From Cellulomonas fulva (lineage in GTDB: Bacteria > Actinomycetota > Actinomycetes > Actinomycetales > Cellulomonadaceae): DNA of 64,000 nucleotides. This document shows positions 61,677 through 64,000 of this stretch, in pieces (positions within the stretch are counted from its first letter, which is position 1; every line of letters starts with the position of its first letter). Made by a program: the position numbers and the translations under genes. The DNA lies in assembly GCF_018531375.1 (NCBI RefSeq), contig NZ_JAHBOH010000001.1, positions 930,001-994,000 on the forward strand, in the 5' to 3' direction. Below the pieces are notes generated by a model. It was not told the origin of the DNA, searched no databases, and worked only from the letters and a program-made list of their open reading frames with translations.

Positions 61677-61970
61677 ATGAGCCTGCGTCAGTACGAGATC
61701 ATGATCATCCTCGACCCCGAGATCGAGGAGCGCACCGTCGCTCCGTCCCTCGACAAGTACCTGTCGGTCGTCAAGACCGACGGCGGCAACGTCGACAAGG
61801 TGGACATCTGGGGCCGTCGTCGCCTGGCGTACGACATCCAGAAGAAGTCCGAGGGCATCTACGCGGTCGTCGACTTCACCGCGGAGCCGGCCACGGCCAA
61901 GGAGCTCGACCGCCAGCTCGGCCTCAACGAGGTCGTCCTGCGCACCAAGGTGCTGCGCCGCGAGGCGTGA
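61677..61970 (+). CDS. rpsF: 30S ribosomal protein S6
   Basis: 97 residues: [41 protein letters not shown] and VLRTKVLR are typical of S6. The ATG follows GAGGAGGT; a GTG within that site is rejected. S6 pairs with S18 on the platform of the small subunit; the S18 gene follows two genes later. Confidence 0.97.
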   Translation: MSLRQYEIMIILDPEIEERTVAPSLDKYLSVVKTDGGNVDKVDIWGRRRLAYDIQKKSEGIYAVVDFTAEPATAKELDRQLGLNEVVLRTKVLRREA

Positions 61971-62058
61971 GCTCTGTCGGTGTCCGCGCCTAGCGTGGGC
62001 ACCAGTCCGATCGATCGACAGACCGTCGAGCACGAGACCGAACGAGCGAGGAGCTGGC

Positions 62059-62589
62059 ATGGCTGGTGAGACCGTCATCACGGTGATCGGGAACCTGACC
62101 GGGGATCCCGAGCTGCGCTTCACCCCGTCGGGTGCAGCGGTGGCGAACTTCACCGTCGCGTCGACCCCGCGCACGTTCGACCGCCAGAGCAACGAGTGGA
62201 AGGACGGCGACACGCTGTTCATGCGCTGCTCGATCTGGCGGGAGGCGGCCGAGTCGGTCGCCGAGTCCCTCACCAAGGGCACCCGCGTCATCGTGACCGG
62301 CCGCCTGACCCAGCGCTCGTACGAGACCCGCGAGGGTGAGAAGCGCACCGTGGTCGAGCTGCAGGTCGACGAGGTCGGCCCCTCGCTGCGGTACGCCACC
62401 GCCAAGGTCACCCGGACCCAGCGTTCGGGTGGCGGTGGCGGCTTCGGCGGCGGCGGCGGTGGCGGGTACTCCGGCGGTGGCGGGGGCGGCTACTCCGGTG
62501 GCGGCTCCTCGAGCTCCGGCGGCGACGACCCGTGGGCCACGCCCGCGGGCGGTGGCGGCGGTGGCTACTCCGACGAGCCCCCGTTCTGA
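62059..62589 (+). CDS. ssb: Single-stranded DNA-binding protein
   Basis: 176 residues. The OB-fold (1-115) starts [21 protein letters not shown] and contains [19 protein letters not shown] Gly-rich flexible region (about 122-165) leads to the acidic protein-binding tip SDEPPF. GAGGAG precedes the ATG. Confidence 0.97.
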   Translation: MAGETVITVIGNLTGDPELRFTPSGAAVANFTVASTPRTFDRQSNEWKDGDTLFMRCSIWREAAESVAESLTKGTRVIVTGRLTQRSYETREGEKRTVVELQVDEVGPSLRYATAKVTRTQRSGGGGGFGGGGGGGYSGGGGGGYSGGGSSSSGGDDPWATPAGGGGGGYSDEPPF

Positions 62590-62662
62590 TCGGTCGGGAA
62601 CCCCAGACAACGACATCCCCGGGCATGGCAACGCCCGGGGCTCCACAGACAGGAGCACCGCG

Positions 62663-62899
62663 ATGGCCAAGGCCGTTGTTCGTAAGCCCAAGAAGAAGCA
62701 GAACCCCCTGAAGGCAGCCAAGATCGAGGTTGTCGACTACAAGGACACCGCGCTGCTGCGCAAGTTCATCTCCGACCGCGGGAAGATCCGCGCTCGCCGG
62801 GTGACCGGGGTGTCCGTGCAGGAGCAGCGCGCGATCGCGCGCGCCGTCAAGAACGCCCGCGAGATGGCTCTTCTGCCGTACTCGTCGTCGGCTCGCTGA
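62663..62899 (+). CDS. rpsR: 30S ribosomal protein S18
   Basis: 78 residues: a basic start ([27 protein letters not shown], shown in parts), [12 protein letters not shown] and [19 protein letters not shown]. There are no Cys-type zinc ligands, so it is the zinc-independent (C-) form. AGGAG lies 8 bp upstream. Confidence 0.95.
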   Translation: MAKAVVRKPKKKQNPLKAAKIEVVDYKDTALLRKFISDRGKIRARRVTGVSVQEQRAIARAVKNAREMALLPYSSSAR

Positions 62900-62914
62900 G
62901 AAGGAGGCCTCACG

Positions 62915-63364
62915 ATGGCGAAGATCATCCTCACGCACGAGGTCACCGGCCTCGGCGCCCCCGGCGACGTGGTCGAGGTCAAGGACGGGTACGCCCGCAA
63001 CTACCTCATCCCGCGCAGCCTGGCGGCCCCGTGGACCAAGGGTGCCGAGAAGGACATCACGGCGATCCGTCGCGCCCGCAAGGCGCGCGAGATCGCGACG
63101 CTGGACGACGCGAAGGCGGTGCGCGACTCGCTGCAGTCCAAGCCGGTCGTCGTGTCGGCCAAGGCCGGCGACGCCGGTCGTCTGTTCGGTGCCGTCACGA
63201 CCGCGGAGATCGCTGACGCGGTCAAGGCGTCGGGCGCCCCGGCGATCGACAAGCGCAAGGTCGAGATCGCTCAGCCGATCAAGGCCCTGGGCGAGTACAC
63301 GGTGTCCGTCCGCCTCCACCCGGAGGTCGCGGCCACGGTGACCGTCAAGGTCGTCGCAGCCTGA
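62915..63364 (+). CDS. rplI: 50S ribosomal protein L9
   Basis: 149 residues. The N-terminal rRNA-binding domain [22 protein letters not shown] is diagnostic; a connecting helix and the C-terminal domain follow. AAGGAGGCC precedes the ATG. It is the last gene of the operon, followed by a strong terminator. Confidence 0.97.
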   Translation: MAKIILTHEVTGLGAPGDVVEVKDGYARNYLIPRSLAAPWTKGAEKDITAIRRARKAREIATLDDAKAVRDSLQSKPVVVSAKAGDAGRLFGAVTTAEIADAVKASGAPAIDKRKVEIAQPIKALGEYTVSVRLHPEVAATVTVKVVAA

Positions 63365-63377
63365 GCTGACGCTCGTC

Positions 63378-63416
63378 CGGAAGGCCCCGCCCCCGTCCCG
63401 GGAGCGGGGCCTTCCG
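63378..63416 (+). terminator. Terminator after rplI
   Basis: A perfect 13-bp stem (CGGAAGGCCCCGC/GCGGGGCCTTCCG) with a 13-nt loop lies 14 bp past the stop. Confidence 0.8.
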
Positions 63417-63509
63417 CGTGCCCGCCCCCTGTCCGCTCCGCTCCCGCCGGTACCCCCGACGACCCCGGACGTGTCACCCAACCCCTCACCCAACCCCTCG
63501 CCCGAGCGC

Positions 63510-63714
63510 CGAGCGCGGACGGTCAGCACCGAGTGCGCACGTTGATCGTCCGCGCTCGCCGGTCACCGTCCGCACTCGAAGGCCGGGCGCGCGCCGCCCT
63601 CGTGCCCTGCCGGCCCTCGCGGACACGGTCGTCCAACCCCATCGCCGAGCGCGGACGGCCTGTGTCGAACGCGGACGATGAGCGTCCGCAGTCGGCGGCC
63701 GGCGTCCGCGCTCG
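63510..63714. repeat. Cluster of inverted GAGCGCGGACG motifs
   Basis: CGAGCGCGGACG occurs at 63510 and 63645; its complement CGTCCGCGCTCG occurs at 63547 and 63703; three or four one-base variants lie between. The 381-bp rplI-MATE spacer otherwise shows only the rplI terminator. Confidence 0.75.
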
Positions 63715-63745
63715 CGGGGTTCGGGGGGTGGGGAGGGGCGGTGGG

Positions 63746-64000
63746 TCAGGCGCCTGTGACCATCCAGGACGTGCCGCGGGCGCGGTAGCCGGTGGTGAGC
63801 GCGCGGGCGAGCATGAACACCCCGCTGAAGCCGAGGGTGAGCCAGGCCAGGCCCGCGGCGCCGGGCGGTGCCCAGGCGCGGACCGCGAGGGCGACGGGCA
63901 CGTAGACGACGAGCGTCACCAGGCCGGCCCACGCGAGGAAACGACCGTCGCCGGCTCCGATGAGGACGCCGTCGAGCACGAAGACCCAGCCGGCGACCGG
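63746..64000 (-). CDS. MATE (DinF/NorM-type) efflux family protein, C-terminal end (5' truncated by window edge)
   Basis: Only the last 84 residues are visible: VFVLDGVLIGAGDGRFLAWA, a hydrophobic helix (LVTLVVYVPVALAV) and a second helix before a short end. LDGVLIGAGD is a strong signature of the DinF subgroup of MATE exporters. It converges on rplI. Confidence 0.75.
   Translation of the reverse strand, partial: PVAGWVFVLDGVLIGAGDGRFLAWAGLVTLVVYVPVALAVRAWAPPGAAGLAWLTLGFSGVFMLARALTTGYRARGTSWMVTGA

Overview
The window is about 64 kb of very GC-rich DNA from an actinobacterium, most likely a Cellulomonas or close relative. It has ATG, GTG and TTG starts, many 4-bp ATGA/GTGA gene overlaps, a secreted GH9 cellulase with CBM3c, two Fn3 modules and a CBM2, and actinobacterial marker genes (crgA, DLW-39, DUF3566, dciA, DUF6049, a MurJ-partner pseudokinase). 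It spans the chromosome origin. Housekeeping genes left of about 31.7 kb mostly read leftward. The rpmH to parB block right of it reads rightward, as expected for two replichores leaving one origin.

Left arm, 0-29 kb. The edge holds the end of pknB (four PASTA modules). A leftward operon follows (DUF881, class E sortase, a 52-residue membrane protein, a TrpG/PabA amidotransferase), then crgA, a rhomboid protease and a cyclophilin. An accessory stretch (5.8-19.1 kb) carries an Ala-rich coiled protein, the GH9 cellulase, a GNAT protein, a PadR/HAAS pair, a three-gene ABC exporter, a small GlsB-like membrane protein, an unknown protein, a secreted carboxypeptidase-regulatory-like protein and a LigD-type phosphoesterase-polymerase. 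Next come tRNA-Ala, DLW-39, tRNA-Ile, DUF3566, gyrA, gyrB, dciA, recF, gnd and dnaN.

Origin and centromere, 29.5-41 kb. The dnaN-dnaA spacer (696 bp) has two perfect DnaA boxes and several near matches and is the best oriC candidate. dnaA itself has further boxes on its upstream side. Rightward follow rpmH, rnpA, yidD, yidC, jag, a 2.15-kb gene-free stretch, rsmG, parA and parB. Eight strong parS sites lie between 35.1 and 38.7 kb. Four are outside genes, one of them the intact end unit of a decayed 36-bp tandem array. The other four are inside the parA reading frame, where each is translated as VPRET within a roughly 430-residue low-complexity N-terminal extension. This dual use of a centromere sequence as protein-coding repeats is the most striking feature of the window.

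Right arm, 41-64 kb. A leftward block (Nudix, DUF6049, murJ, pseudokinase, trxB, trxA, aminotransferase, ddl-like) matches the gene order next to the origin in mycobacteria. cca diverges from it. Then come a lipoprotein, an MFS transporter, an AbiEi/DUF559-type gene bracketed by 39-bp inverted repeats, ino1 with a PadR regulator, a class A PBP with PASTA (ponA), rpsF-ssb-rpsR-rplI and the end of a MATE-family gene. Cell-wall growth and division (pknB, crgA, murJ, ponA, ddl, sortase), replication initiation and segregation are thus concentrated around one origin. No rRNA, CRISPR array, prophage or insertion sequence was seen.
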